A model generated the notes under the pieces. The model saw only the letters and a program-made list of their open reading frames with translations. It searched no databases and had not been told where the DNA came from. The translations under genes and the position numbers were made by a program. A stretch of DNA of 64,000 nt from an uncultured Christensenellaceae bacterium (GTDB taxonomy: Bacteria; Bacillota; Clostridia; Christensenellales; Pumilibacteraceae). The first letter of the stretch is position 1. The number at the start of each line of letters is the position of its first letter. The stretch lies in the NCBI GenBank assembly GCA_910588155.1, contig CAJUPB010000003.1, positions 1 through 64,000 on the forward strand, given 5' to 3'. This document shows positions 46,369 to 55,066 of this stretch, piece by piece.

Positions 46369-47529
46369 ATGAAAAAGAAAAAATTTGCAAGGCTTTTCTG
46401 CCTTGTCGCCGCACTTGCGGCAATGCTTTGCGCGCTGTGTTCGCAGGCCTGCGACTGCGGCGGAAAAACAATTCCGACGACCGCCGTCGAACTGAAAGAG
46501 TCGTTGAAAGAGTATGTCGGCTCAAAGAGTTTCGCCGACACTTTGCTTTCCGTCAATTCGGCACAGGACAGACTGCCGCTGTTATACTTGAAATATGCAA
46601 GCGGCAAAATCTATTCCGAAGAAAGTGCGAAGCAGTTTGAAAAATATCTTTCGTTTATAGATGAGCTTAAAACCGACGGCGAAATCGACGACGCAAAATT
46701 CGAAAACTCCGCGGCGCAAAAGCAAGGCTGGTATTGTATAACCGACTATCTTTACGCATATTCGCTCGTCTACAACCAATATGCGAAGTACCTTGCCGAC
46801 GAAAATATTTCTCAAAACAAGTATGCGGCAAACACGCCCGCAATAGAAAGGTACATAAAAAAAATCGACGCTGCACTGCAACGCGGAGAACAGATTGGGT
46901 ATGTGGCTTGGGGTTATACCGCAACGGACATTCTTCCCCTGACCGCCGCCAATCTCGGAATTAAAAACGCCGTGCCGTACTGTGACGGCGTTATGCTTTC
47001 GCACTACGAAAAGAACGCGCAGGGCAGTTTCGAAAAAGAAGGCGGCACTCCGAACTGGGTCGGTTTCACGGGCAGACCGCTGGCGGGCTCGCTTTACCGC
47101 AACAACGAAAAGTACGACGTGACATACGAAAAAACTATGCAGGGTTATTTCCCTTTCACGGACGGTTACGACCAGCCGCTTGACGAGATGATAAATCTCG
47201 ACAGGCTGTGCAATTATTACAATCACACGATTGCCACCGGCGAGAGCGTCGCGCCGCAATACGCGCTTATGACGGCAATGATGCACGGCATCGATATGGA
47301 AAACTACAAAAAGACAAAAAGTCTTGCGGAGTTCGGCGAAACGGGCGAAGAAGTTTTCAACGTCATTTCTATGTGGCGCAGCACTTTGAAAAAAGACGGC
47401 GACAAATTCGTCATCGACAATCTTGCCGATATGGCAGTCGCAATCGCATATATCGCGCAATGCTACGGGGTGGACGCCCCCACTCCGCTCGGAGAATACT
47501 CGCCCTCGCTTGCGGTGATTGAGTTATGA
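46369..47529 (+). CDS. B12-regulated lipoprotein, possibly alpha-toroid cobalamin-binding part
   Basis: The protein has 386 residues. The signal peptide is MKKKKFARLFCLVAALAAML, with Cys-rich lipobox candidates near ALCSQAC. The rest is mostly helical, with recurring helix pairs (GWYCITDYLYAYSLVYN; NLADMAVAIAYIAQCYG) as in alpha/alpha-toroid proteins. It is the first gene behind the cobalamin riboswitch and overlaps the next lipoprotein gene by four bases. By context it captures cobalamin outside the cell. The toroid reading is inference; no catalytic motif is seen. Confidence 0.6.
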   Translation: MKKKKFARLFCLVAALAAMLCALCSQACDCGGKTIPTTAVELKESLKEYVGSKSFADTLLSVNSAQDRLPLLYLKYASGKIYSEESAKQFEKYLSFIDELKTDGEIDDAKFENSAAQKQGWYCITDYLYAYSLVYNQYAKYLADENISQNKYAANTPAIERYIKKIDAALQRGEQIGYVAWGYTATDILPLTAANLGIKNAVPYCDGVMLSHYEKNAQGSFEKEGGTPNWVGFTGRPLAGSLYRNNEKYDVTYEKTMQGYFPFTDGYDQPLDEMINLDRLCNYYNHTIATGESVAPQYALMTAMMHGIDMENYKKTKSLAEFGETGEEVFNVISMWRSTLKKDGDKFVIDNLADMAVAIAYIAQCYGVDAPTPLGEYSPSLAVIEL

Positions 47530-48047
47530 AATATATCCGCACGTTCCGCAAAATCTCCGTCATCCTGCTTGCCTCAATGACGATAACGTTTATTGCCGGT
47601 TGCAACTGCGAAATATGGTTCGGCGACGACACGAGCGACAGCCCCATATATCACGGCACGACTTTTACGATGCAATTGCGTATGCCGTCGGAAGAGAGTG
47701 TGCGCGAAGAAAACGACAAGTTCTCTCACTCCGAACTCGACGGCGACCTTATTTGCGAATGGGAAATTCCCGCCTACGGAAACACGGTTTACGAGTCCGT
47801 AAAAAAATATTTCGAGGACAGAGCGGACTCCGTGCGTTTCCGCGCCGACCAACACACGTTCTATATGTTCAGCAAGTGCGTTTTGGAAAACGGCGACGAA
47901 TACGACCTCGAAACCGCATACGTTGCGGCGGACGGAGTATATTCCAAATGCGCGAACCGCCAGAGCGTGCTCGGAGCAGACGGAATAGCGGGGACGGACG
48001 ACGATTTGAAAGTTCTCGTCATTGTCTACAAAGGTTGGCTTTATTAG
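47526..48047 (+). CDS. B12-regulated small lipoprotein, DUF4430-like
   Basis: The protein has 173 residues, with lipobox FIAGC at about 26. The region after TVYESVKKYFED, with an insert and the end KVLVIVYKGWLY, resembles DUF4430, the beta domain shared with the C-terminus of human transcobalamin and intrinsic factor. The ATG overlaps the upstream stop (ATGA), implying equal synthesis. Probable partner of the preceding lipoprotein in cobalamin binding. Confidence 0.6.
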   Translation: MKYIRTFRKISVILLASMTITFIAGCNCEIWFGDDTSDSPIYHGTTFTMQLRMPSEESVREENDKFSHSELDGDLICEWEIPAYGNTVYESVKKYFEDRADSVRFRADQHTFYMFSKCVLENGDEYDLETAYVAADGVYSKCANRQSVLGADGIAGTDDDLKVLVIVYKGWLY

Positions 48048-48094
48048 CTTTACAAAAACGTTTTTTTCTGTTATTATATCAAAGAGGTGGTTTT

Positions 48095-48679
48095 ATGAAC
48101 AATTTGAGTTTGACAAAAGCCGAAAGGTTGGCTAAAACCAAAGGCATAAAAGGCTGGGCGGCTATGCTCTGTCTGGTGGCTTTGATGTGCGTCGACCAAT
48201 TCGTGCTTCAAATACCGTTTTTCAATTTGGTATTCCCCATTCTGATAATCTGCGCGGCGTCTATGTCGCTTGCGAAAAACCTCGTGCTTGTCGCGCTGTA
48301 TTCCCTGATTTTCGAATTGAGTTGTCTGGCTTGGAATCCCGCGGATATTTTCAGAGCGCAATGGTGGCTCTTGGAAGTTTTCGTCGGATATCTTATGCCG
48401 CTTGTCGCATACAAGGCAATCAACCGCAAACACAAGAATACGAGCATATTCGCGTATGCGGGTATGGCGGCGCTCGGTCAGTTCGCCTATTATTGGGTGT
48501 CCGTGGCGGCGACGGTATTGCTTTTCGGGATGAACCCTACGGCATACGCTTTAAGCGATTTGCCGTATCAGCTTATAGGCTGCGTCGCAACATTTGCGTG
48601 TACGCTGCCCATAGCCGCGATATACAAGTTTATGACGGGAGAAATGCGGTTCAAGAAAAAGTCCGCCTTGCAAGCTTAA
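48095..48679 (+). CDS. ECF transporter S component, B12-regulated
   Basis: The start is ATG 48095 with AGAGGTGG upstream, giving 194 residues and about six membrane segments. GWAAMLCLVALMCVDQFVLQ and NLVLVALYSLIFELSCLAWNPADIF fit ECF S components. As third gene of the riboswitch operon it is the likely membrane importer for cobalamin delivered by the two lipoproteins. EcfA/T must be encoded elsewhere. Confidence 0.75.
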   Translation: MNNLSLTKAERLAKTKGIKGWAAMLCLVALMCVDQFVLQIPFFNLVFPILIICAASMSLAKNLVLVALYSLIFELSCLAWNPADIFRAQWWLLEVFVGYLMPLVAYKAINRKHKNTSIFAYAGMAALGQFAYYWVSVAATVLLFGMNPTAYALSDLPYQLIGCVATFACTLPIAAIYKFMTGEMRFKKKSALQA

Positions 48680-48695
48680 AGATAAAATCAACAAT

Positions 48696-48728
48696 AGAAA
48701 GGACTTCGGCTTATCCGAAGTCCTTTCT
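48696..48728 (+). terminator. terminator of the cobalamin operon
   Basis: AGAAAGGACTTCGG and CCGAAGTCCTTTCT, a perfect 14-bp stem ending in a short T-rich tail. Confidence 0.85.
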
Positions 48729-48759
48729 GTTTGCAAAAAAGTGGGTATTGACAGTTTAA

Positions 48760-49173
48760 GGATTTGACCGCTATGCCCCACTGATTTTTTCTCTCTCAAA
48801 TCCTTGCTATTTCCGCAAGCCATTCCATATCGGAACAAATCGGAACGGGCTTCGGAAATTTGAAGCGCAACTTGACAGCAGTTTTCAAAGTCCGGCAAGC
48901 GGCATAGCAAACACGGCAAGGCTTATAAACCGGAAGTTCGACGACCTGTCTCACGAATTCGCGAGAACTTCAAGAGGGATAATCCGCGGCATAGGTTTCA
49001 CCGCAGAGAGCATTGCCGCTTTGAGCGAGAGCCGGCTCGACGCCGTGTCGGAAGTCGGCAGAGGTTTCGAGCAAATCGCTTCTCAATCGACGTTGCAAAC
49101 CGCGCTGCTCGAAAAGGCGAACAATTCCAGCAGAGAGCTTATTGATATAGCCAAAAAAATGCAAAACAATTGA
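48760..49173 (+). pseudogene. open frame without start codon, probable gene remnant
   Basis: The frame is open for 137 codons after the TAA at 48757 and ends at TGA 49171-49173. Its last 90 codons read like a real helical, coiled protein (KFDDLSHEFARTS, AESIAALSESRLDAVSEV, KANNSSRELIDIAKKMQNN). There is no ATG, GTG or TTG near the beginning with a ribosome site. The first third is less protein-like. I take it as the 3' end of a decayed gene lying between two similar terminators. Confidence 0.5.
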
Positions 49174-49187
49174 ACAACTTTGACAAA

Positions 49188-49219
49188 GCAAAAGGACTTC
49201 ATTTTCGAAGTCCTTTTGC
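49188..49219. terminator. bidirectional terminator
   Basis: GCAAAAGGACTTC and GAAGTCCTTTTGC, a perfect 13-bp stem. It serves the remnant on the plus strand and the uracil-salvage run on the minus strand. The stem resembles that at 48696-48728. Confidence 0.8.
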
Positions 49220-49221
49220 TT

Positions 49222-49410
49222 CTACCAATCCTGTTTTTTCAACGACGGGCTTTTGACGTCGTCGTGAAATTCGAAATACTTGCGTTTGAAAGCCTCGACG
49301 TCGGTTTCGTACAGCGACGCTATTTCTTCCAGCTCGTCGGGCGAAAAGTCCGACATACTGATTTCTCCGTCGCAGCTTTCGAAAATTCGCATAAAATCTC
49401 TTTCCGTCAT
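49222..49410 (-). CDS. small acidic protein coupled to the transposase-like gene
   Basis: The protein has 62 residues, acidic and helical (MTERDFMRIFESCDGEIS, SPDELEEIASLYETD). Its ATG overlaps the stop of the transposase-like gene (ATGA), so it is translated in step with it. No family recognised. Confidence 0.6.
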   Translation of the reverse strand: MTERDFMRIFESCDGEISMSDFSPDELEEIASLYETDVEAFKRKYFEFHDDVKSPSLKKQDW

Positions 49411-50159
49411 TTCTCCCCTCTCCCCGCTTTCAGGCGACGCTCGACTTCGCTTTTACCGACGTCGAACAACATTGCTATACGGCGGATACTGACGCCGCGG
49501 CCGTGCAAAAAAGTCACGAGAGCGGTTTCGTCGTCTTCGTCGAGATTTTCCAAATCTTCCTGCGACAGACCTTTCAGTCTTTCCCTCAAAAGTTCTTTTA
49601 TCTGTTCGTCGGTAAGTTTTTTGGCTTCGCTTGCGAAACGGCACTCTTGCGACATAAGCGTTTTAAAAACGTGCGGCGAATCCTCGCAAAGCATCATAAC
49701 TGTTCCGCCGCGCGCGCTCTCCGAGCCTTTTGCGTAAAAGTTGTAACTTGAAAACTCGTATTGCAGGCCGTCCTTTTCCCTGTTTTCCAACGGCGCGCGG
49801 TGAACATAGCGTACCGCGTCCAAAACCGATTCTTCGCTTTCCAGAGGTCTGGATTTGAATCTGTCGTAAAACAGTTTGCCGCTTCGGGCATATTTGATAT
49901 TGTATCCAACCGTATACTTCGGCAGAACTTTTCGCATAAGTTCGGAAATGCCGAAAAGACCTTCTTTGACGACAAGATAAATCTTTTCGGGAAACAGCGA
50001 ATACGCCAAAATTTCGGCGAAATCGTCTTCCGCCTCTTTTTTCAAAAGTTCGAGAAATTTGCGATAATCGTCGTTTTCGATGAAAATCAACTTATTGTCC
50101 GAAACGACCTCTATGTAATACATTCCCGATTCGGCACGCTGTCTTGCTTTTCTCGCCAA
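49407..50159 (-). CDS. degenerate Y1/RAYT-type transposase-like protein with C-terminal HTH
   Basis: I start it at TTG 50159 (AAGGAG ten bases upstream), where the family-typical ARKARQRAESGMYYI begins, giving 250 residues. The fold of REP-associated tyrosine transposases is recognisable: SGKLFYDRFKSRPLESEES and AVRYVHRAPLE. The metal-binding HUH motif, usually NHVH, reads EKIY here, so catalysis is probably lost. The C-terminus (SIRRIAMLFDVGKSEVERRL) is a helix-turn-helix. It follows upp by 22 bases in the same transcript, unlike a mobile element. A domesticated DNA-binding role is possible. Confidence 0.75.
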   Translation of the reverse strand: MARKARQRAESGMYYIEVVSDNKLIFIENDDYRKFLELLKKEAEDDFAEILAYSLFPEKIYLVVKEGLFGISELMRKVLPKYTVGYNIKYARSGKLFYDRFKSRPLESEESVLDAVRYVHRAPLENREKDGLQYEFSSYNFYAKGSESARGGTVMMLCEDSPHVFKTLMSQECRFASEAKKLTDEQIKELLRERLKGLSQEDLENLDEDDETALVTFLHGRGVSIRRIAMLFDVGKSEVERRLKAGRGEK

Positions 50160-50181
50160 TCCAAAAACGCTCCTTGCAAAA

Positions 50182-50820
50182 TTATTTCGTTCCGAACAGG
50201 CGGTCGCCCGCATCGCCGAGTCCCGGCAAAATATAGCCGTTCTCGTTCAGGCACTCGTCGAGCGTGGACAGGTAAATATTTACGTCGGGATGCGCTTTTG
50301 CCACCCTTTTCACGCCCTCCGGCGCACCTATTATATTCATAAGTTTAATCGATTTGCAACCGCGCTTTTTCAGCAGATTTATCGCGTCGCACGCGCTTCC
50401 GCCCGTCGCCAGCATAGGGTCGAGAAGTATCGTCTGCATATTCTCTATGCCCTCGGGAAGTTTGCAATAGTACTCTTTCGGTTCCAGCGTTTCTTCGTCT
50501 CGATACATTCCTATATGCCCGACTTTCGCGGTCGGGAACAGTGCGTGCACGCCGCTGACCATTCCGAGTCCCGCGCGAAGTATGGGCACTATTGCCACGC
50601 TGCCCTCGACGACCATTTGCTGTTCGCAATCGGCAAGCGGCGTCGAAACCGTCACGGTTTTAGTCGGCACTTCCTTAAAGCTCTCGAAAGTTATCAGTGT
50701 GGTTATTTCCTCCACCAATTCGCGGAACTGTTTCATTCCCGTATTCTTGTCGCGCAAAATGGCTATCTTATGTCTGATTAACGGGTGGTCGAGCACCGTA
50801 ACATTTTTATAATCTTTCAC
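50182..50820 (-). CDS. upp: uracil phosphoribosyltransferase
   Basis: The protein has 212 residues. It converts uracil and PRPP to [23 protein letters not shown] holds the uracil side, and [19 protein letters not shown] is the PRPP loop. The [17 protein letters not shown] end is diagnostic. It follows the uracil permease gene by three bases, forming a salvage operon. Confidence 0.96.
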   Translation of the reverse strand: MKDYKNVTVLDHPLIRHKIAILRDKNTGMKQFRELVEEITTLITFESFKEVPTKTVTVSTPLADCEQQMVVEGSVAIVPILRAGLGMVSGVHALFPTAKVGHIGMYRDEETLEPKEYYCKLPEGIENMQTILLDPMLATGGSACDAINLLKKRGCKSIKLMNIIGAPEGVKRVAKAHPDVNIYLSTLDECLNENGYILPGLGDAGDRLFGTK

Positions 50821-50823
50821 CGT

Positions 50824-52338
50824 CTATTCCTCCTTGTTTTCGTCGACCGCCGCCGCGACTTCGTCCAAAGCGTCGGTCTCTTCCGTATTTTCCGTCTGTT
50901 CCGTTTTTGCGTCGGGTTCTTTCGCCTCGCTTTCGACCGCCGCCGCTTTTTTCTTATTGCCGATATTCACGAGCACGTTTACCAATATACCGAGAATCAG
51001 CGCGCAGGCAACCGACGTTATGCTTATCTGTCCGAACGAAACCACCATTCCGCCCACGCCCGCAATCAAAATGACGGACACGACGAACAGATTTTTATTG
51101 TCGTTCAAATCGACGTTCTGTATCATTTTCAGACCCGACACCGCAATGAAGCCGTACAGTGCGACGCATACGCCACCCATAACGCACTTCGGTATAGTGG
51201 CAAGGAAAGTTATGACGGGCGCGATAAACGACGCCGCTATCGCCATAAGCGCGGTTATGAATATCGTTATGACCGAAGCATTGCCGGAAATCGCCACGCA
51301 GCCGACGGACTCGCCGTAGGTCGTATTCGGGCAACCGCCGAAGACCGCTCCCGCAATCGAGCCGACGCCGTCGCCGAGCAGCGTTCTCGACAGACCGGGG
51401 TCTTTCAATAAATCGGATTCTATGATTGACGATATGTTCTTATGGTCGGCAAGATGTTCGGCGAACACCACGAACGCGACGGGGACATAGCCCACCGCTA
51501 TCGCGCCTATGTAAGAGCCTATGCTGCCGCTCTGCGGCGGAGTGAACCCGCCCTTGAACACCTCCAAGAACGCGAACGACGGGTACCACTGCATTTTCGA
51601 AAACAGCGAGAAATCGATTATCATCAACGCCTCGACTTTCGCCGCGTGTCCTATCCCCGTCAATATTGCGGCGAGCGCATAACCCGATACGATACCTATC
51701 ACGAACGGTATCATTTTCAGCAGTTTTTTGCCGTATACCGAACACACGATTGTTACGCCGAGAGTGACGAGTCCGCACAAAAGAGCGAGATAGGGCGAGC
51801 AGAGCATTTTTGCCGTTTCCTGCTGAATCGGCAATCCGTCCTTTATTATCCATTCCAATACGGGCACTGTCGCGCTGCCTTTCATCAAGTCGCCTATTGC
51901 GTTGCCCGCAAGCGAAAGTCCTATTATGGCGACGGTAGGACCGATGACGACCGCGGGCATAACTTTGTCTATCCATTTGACTCCCGCGAATTTGACTATG
52001 ATTGCCAAAAGCACGTAAACGGCGCCCGCAAACGCTGCGCCTATCAACAGTCCGAGATAGCCGAGCGACATCGACACGCCGCCCGCAAACGCCGCGCTCA
52101 TAGGTCCCAAGAACGCGAACGAGCTTCCGAGAAAGACCGGACTTTTAAAGCGCGTGAACAGTTGGTACACAATCGTGCCTACGCCCGCTCCGAACAGAGC
52201 CGCCGATATGGACATATTGTTTCCGACAATAATCGGAACGGCAATCGTCGCGGCAAGTATCGCCAAAAGCTGCTGCAATGAAAACAGCAGCAGCTTTCCC
52301 GCAGTGGGTCTGTCTTTGACCCCGTAAATCATTTTCAT
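50824..52338 (-). CDS. uracil permease (NCS2 family)
   Basis: The protein has 504 residues with about 12-14 membrane segments. QQLLAILAATIAVPIIVG at the N-terminus and the family motifs GGCPNTTYGESVG and the region around FVVFAEHLADH identify an NCS2 nucleobase symporter, with uracil as substrate by linkage to upp. A charged C-terminal tail of about 45 residues (AVESEAKEPDAKTEQTE) is extra. AAGGAG before the ATG. Confidence 0.92.
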   Translation of the reverse strand: MKMIYGVKDRPTAGKLLLFSLQQLLAILAATIAVPIIVGNNMSISAALFGAGVGTIVYQLFTRFKSPVFLGSSFAFLGPMSAAFAGGVSMSLGYLGLLIGAAFAGAVYVLLAIIVKFAGVKWIDKVMPAVVIGPTVAIIGLSLAGNAIGDLMKGSATVPVLEWIIKDGLPIQQETAKMLCSPYLALLCGLVTLGVTIVCSVYGKKLLKMIPFVIGIVSGYALAAILTGIGHAAKVEALMIIDFSLFSKMQWYPSFAFLEVFKGGFTPPQSGSIGSYIGAIAVGYVPVAFVVFAEHLADHKNISSIIESDLLKDPGLSRTLLGDGVGSIAGAVFGGCPNTTYGESVGCVAISGNASVITIFITALMAIAASFIAPVITFLATIPKCVMGGVCVALYGFIAVSGLKMIQNVDLNDNKNLFVVSVILIAGVGGMVVSFGQISITSVACALILGILVNVLVNIGNKKKAAAVESEAKEPDAKTEQTENTEETDALDEVAAAVDENKEE

Positions 52339-52360
52339 CGGTTGTTCTCCTTATCTTTTC

Positions 52361-52398
52361 AATCGGGACGGGGTTGTCCTAACCTCTCGCCCCCGATT
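52361..52398 (-). promoter_or_regulatory. leader hairpin of the uracil operon, PyrR-site-like
   Basis: AATCGGG pairs with CCCGATT, with GGGG/CCCC inside. The loop region contains GCGAGAGGTT, which resembles the GAGAGGY core of PyrR-binding loops. The operon function fits PyrR control, but no pyrR gene or terminator partner is visible. Confidence 0.4.
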
Positions 52399-52402
52399 TT
52401 TT

Positions 52403-52431
52403 ATTATAAACCGATTCGGAGAAAATGTCAA
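52403..52431 (-). promoter_or_regulatory. uracil operon promoter
   Basis: TTGACA (52431-52426) and TATAAT (52408-52403), spacer 17, directly upstream of the leader hairpin. Confidence 0.8.
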
Positions 52432-52485
52432 CCTTTAAGGCAGTCAAATCACCGTTATTTCGACAATATGCGCGGTTCGGCTTTT

Positions 52486-53397
52486 TCACAGCGCGCGCCG
52501 CGCCGAGATGAAATACGACCAGCGTTTTGCGGAGATTTCCTCTATGACGGCATAGTCTGATGCGGTATGCAGAATATGATTGTCGCCGAGATAGAGAGCC
52601 ACGTGACCTATGCGGTCCACGCCGACATTGTTTTTGCGGCTTTCGTTGGTGAAGAACATAAGGTCGCCGCGTTTCAAGTTGCTTTTGGACACGGCTTTGC
52701 CCTGCACGCTCTGCGAGCGGCTGGTCGTGTCGAGATTGACGTTCGCGCCCTTTTTGAATATGTACTGCATAAGCGACGAACAGTCGAACTCGTTTATCGT
52801 GAACGCATTGTTCTTGACGCCGTTGCCGTAGTGATATCTCTGTGCGCCGTAGACGTACGGCGTACCCAGAAGTTTCTTGCCCTCCGAAATAACCTTTTCC
52901 ACGGTGTCGTCCGCTTTATCGAAGGAATACTGCGTCACGTAAGCCGAAGATATGTAGCCGTAGCCGTTTTTGTACAGCACCCGGTACCAGCCGCCGTCCT
53001 CCTCCGTGTAAGCCAGCATATCGCCGCTGTTTATGTTTCCCACAATCTTATAGGAAGTGCTTTTGCCCGCTCGCACGTTTAGTCCGTCCGTCTTGCTCAT
53101 AAGCAGCGTATCCCTTTTCTGCGGCACGGGCACAGCCGGCGTTATTGCGGTGGGAGGCGTGGTTACGTTTGTTCCGCCGTTTTGCGAAGGCGGTTGAGTT
53201 ATATCGGTCGGCGGAACGATTTCGTCGCTCGGCGGCGAAACAGGTTCGTTCCAATCGGAAGACGCATTGCCGTCCGACGGCGAAGACCCCGATGGGAACG
53301 CGGACACCGTAAAGCAGAGCGCGACTATAACAACGCAAAGCGCGATGATGCCCGTCACTGCCGACAAGTCAAACACTTTCTTTCGTACACTTTTCAT
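52486..53397 (-). CDS. secreted SH3/NlpC-P60 cell-wall peptidase
   Basis: The protein has 303 residues. A signal peptide or anchor (about 10-33) is followed by a Pro/Ser/Thr-rich linker (35-95) and an SH3b domain (GLNVRAGKSTSYKIVGNINSG, about 104-160). The NlpC/P60 domain has catalytic Cys in FDCSSLMQYIF, His in RIGHVALYLG and a third polar residue in ILHTAS. It should cut gamma-D-Glu-diamino-acid bonds in peptidoglycan stem peptides. GAGGAG before the ATG. Confidence 0.9.
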   Translation of the reverse strand: MKSVRKKVFDLSAVTGIIALCVVIVALCFTVSAFPSGSSPSDGNASSDWNEPVSPPSDEIVPPTDITQPPSQNGGTNVTTPPTAITPAVPVPQKRDTLLMSKTDGLNVRAGKSTSYKIVGNINSGDMLAYTEEDGGWYRVLYKNGYGYISSAYVTQYSFDKADDTVEKVISEGKKLLGTPYVYGAQRYHYGNGVKNNAFTINEFDCSSLMQYIFKKGANVNLDTTSRSQSVQGKAVSKSNLKRGDLMFFTNESRKNNVGVDRIGHVALYLGDNHILHTASDYAVIEEISAKRWSYFISARRAL

Positions 53398-53435
53398 TTT
53401 TATACTCCTCTCGTGTAAGAATTTTTTACGCCCTG

Positions 53436-53465
53436 ATTTTAACAGACGAAAGGAGCGCTTGTCAA
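53436..53465 (-). promoter_or_regulatory. NlpC/P60 gene promoter
   Basis: TTGACA (53465-53460) and TAAAAT (53441-53436), spacer 18. Confidence 0.7.
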
Positions 53466-53555
53466 ATTTTGAATGAGAACAGAATTTTCCAATTGCCCTT
53501 TTTAAGCAAGTTTTTTTCGGCTTTTTCGAATTTTATACGCCTAACCGCGCTTTAC

Positions 53556-53584
53556 TTGACTTAAACTGCGCCTTATGTTAGAAT
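53556..53584 (+). promoter_or_regulatory. M18 aminopeptidase promoter
   Basis: TTGACT (53556-53561) and TAGAAT (53579-53584), spacer 17. Confidence 0.65.
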
Positions 53585-53625
53585 TTTTACGAATGAAAAA
53601 ATCTTTGGCAAGAAGGTGAAAATAT

Positions 53626-54861
53626 ATGAACAAAGAGTTGAAAAACTTTCTGCAATACGGTTATACCCCCTTCGCGGTATGCGATATCGGCGAGAAATTT
53701 CTTTCGGCGCACGGATTCGAAAAGGTGTCGGCATACGCTTTGCCCGAACTGAAAAAGGGCGGCAAATATTTTTTGTCCGACGGAGGAACGCTTGTCGCAT
53801 TTGCCGTAAACAAACCCGACGGGTTTACGATTGCGGCGGCGCACACGGATTCGCCCACGCTTAAAATCAAAGGTGGAAAAACTCTGGGAACAAGTCCCGC
53901 GCGTTTGAACTGCGAAGTATACGGCGGCGCAATCGACTATACGTTTTTCGACAGACCGCTGAAAATCTGCGGCAGACTCTATTTCGACGAAGGCGGCAAA
54001 ATAACGGCTCGGGACGTTGTTTCGCCGTATTTTGTGACAGTGCCGTCGCTCGCGATACATCTGCAACGCGACGTGAACGGCTCGTTTGCGCCGTCCGTGC
54101 AAAACGACCTTTCGCCGATATTGGGAGAAACCTCGTCATATCTTACCTCTCTCGGCGGCGACAAGGCAATCGATTTCGACCTGTACGCCTGTCCCGCTTC
54201 CGAGCCTTACGAGAGCGGCGAAAACGGCGAGTATGTCTGTTCGCCGCGCATAGACAATCTCACGAGCGTATATTCCTCGCTTGTCGCGTTGACTCGGGCA
54301 AAGCCCGCGGGCATAAGCGTTGCGGTTTGCTTCAATTCCGAGGAAGTGGGAAGCCGCACACGTACGGCGGCGGCTTCTGCCTTTTTCCCGAGACTTTTGG
54401 AAAAAATATTCCGTGCCGCGAACGGAAAAGACTATGACGCCTGTCTGAACAATTCGTTTATGTTTTCGGCGGACAACGCGCACGCCGCGCACCCCGCCCA
54501 TCCGGAAAAGAGCGACCCGATAAATCAGGTGAAGCTCGGCGGCGGTATCGTAATCAAGCGACATACCAACTATGCGACCGACGCGCTTACCGCAGCCGTC
54601 GCAAAAAAAATCTTTGCCGCAGCCGACGTTCCCGTTCAGGAATTCTATTCCCATTCCGACCAGCCCTGCGGAAGCACAATCGGACTGATAAGCGCGGCAA
54701 ATACACTGATACGCACCTGCGACATCGGTATCGGACAGCTTGCTATGCATTCCGCTTCGGAAACCTGCCGTGCCGACGACATAGACGCAATGACGAAAGG
54801 ACTGACGGCGGCTTTGCAAACGGCGATACGTTTCGAAGGCGGCGGCGCGGAAATAAAATAA
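53626..54861 (+). CDS. M18-family aminopeptidase
   Basis: The protein has 411 residues. This cytoplasmic two-metal exopeptidase removes N-terminal (often acidic) residues. Metal and catalytic motifs are in order: AAHTDSPTLKIK, SPRIDNLTSVYSS, CFNSEEVGSRTRT (general base and metal Glu), MFSADNAHAAHP and YSHSDQPCGSTIG near the C-terminus. Length and motifs match the aspartyl aminopeptidase family. GAAGGTG precedes the ATG. Confidence 0.92.
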   Translation: MNKELKNFLQYGYTPFAVCDIGEKFLSAHGFEKVSAYALPELKKGGKYFLSDGGTLVAFAVNKPDGFTIAAAHTDSPTLKIKGGKTLGTSPARLNCEVYGGAIDYTFFDRPLKICGRLYFDEGGKITARDVVSPYFVTVPSLAIHLQRDVNGSFAPSVQNDLSPILGETSSYLTSLGGDKAIDFDLYACPASEPYESGENGEYVCSPRIDNLTSVYSSLVALTRAKPAGISVAVCFNSEEVGSRTRTAAASAFFPRLLEKIFRAANGKDYDACLNNSFMFSADNAHAAHPAHPEKSDPINQVKLGGGIVIKRHTNYATDALTAAVAKKIFAAADVPVQEFYSHSDQPCGSTIGLISAANTLIRTCDIGIGQLAMHSASETCRADDIDAMTKGLTAALQTAIRFEGGGAEIK

Positions 54862-55066
54862 GCGCGTCGCAAAACGCGCTCGAAAAGTAAACGGCGTGCA
54901 TTGCCGATTTGCGGCAATCGTCAAAACAATCGAAAGCATTGCGCGGCGCACGAAAAATCCGACGACCGTTAAATTACTTGAAAAAAGGCACAACCCGCCG
55001 TACTTCTCACCGAAAGTATGGCGGGCTGTTTGCTCTTTACCGCAATTCCTTTGCAATCGTTTTACG

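Noticed and set aside
47519..48679. 386-codon plus-strand frame spanning both the DUF4430-like gene and the S component
   Set aside because: It only becomes protein-like at 48095, where a ribosome site and ATG start the S component. Upstream it overlaps the lipoprotein genes in another frame.
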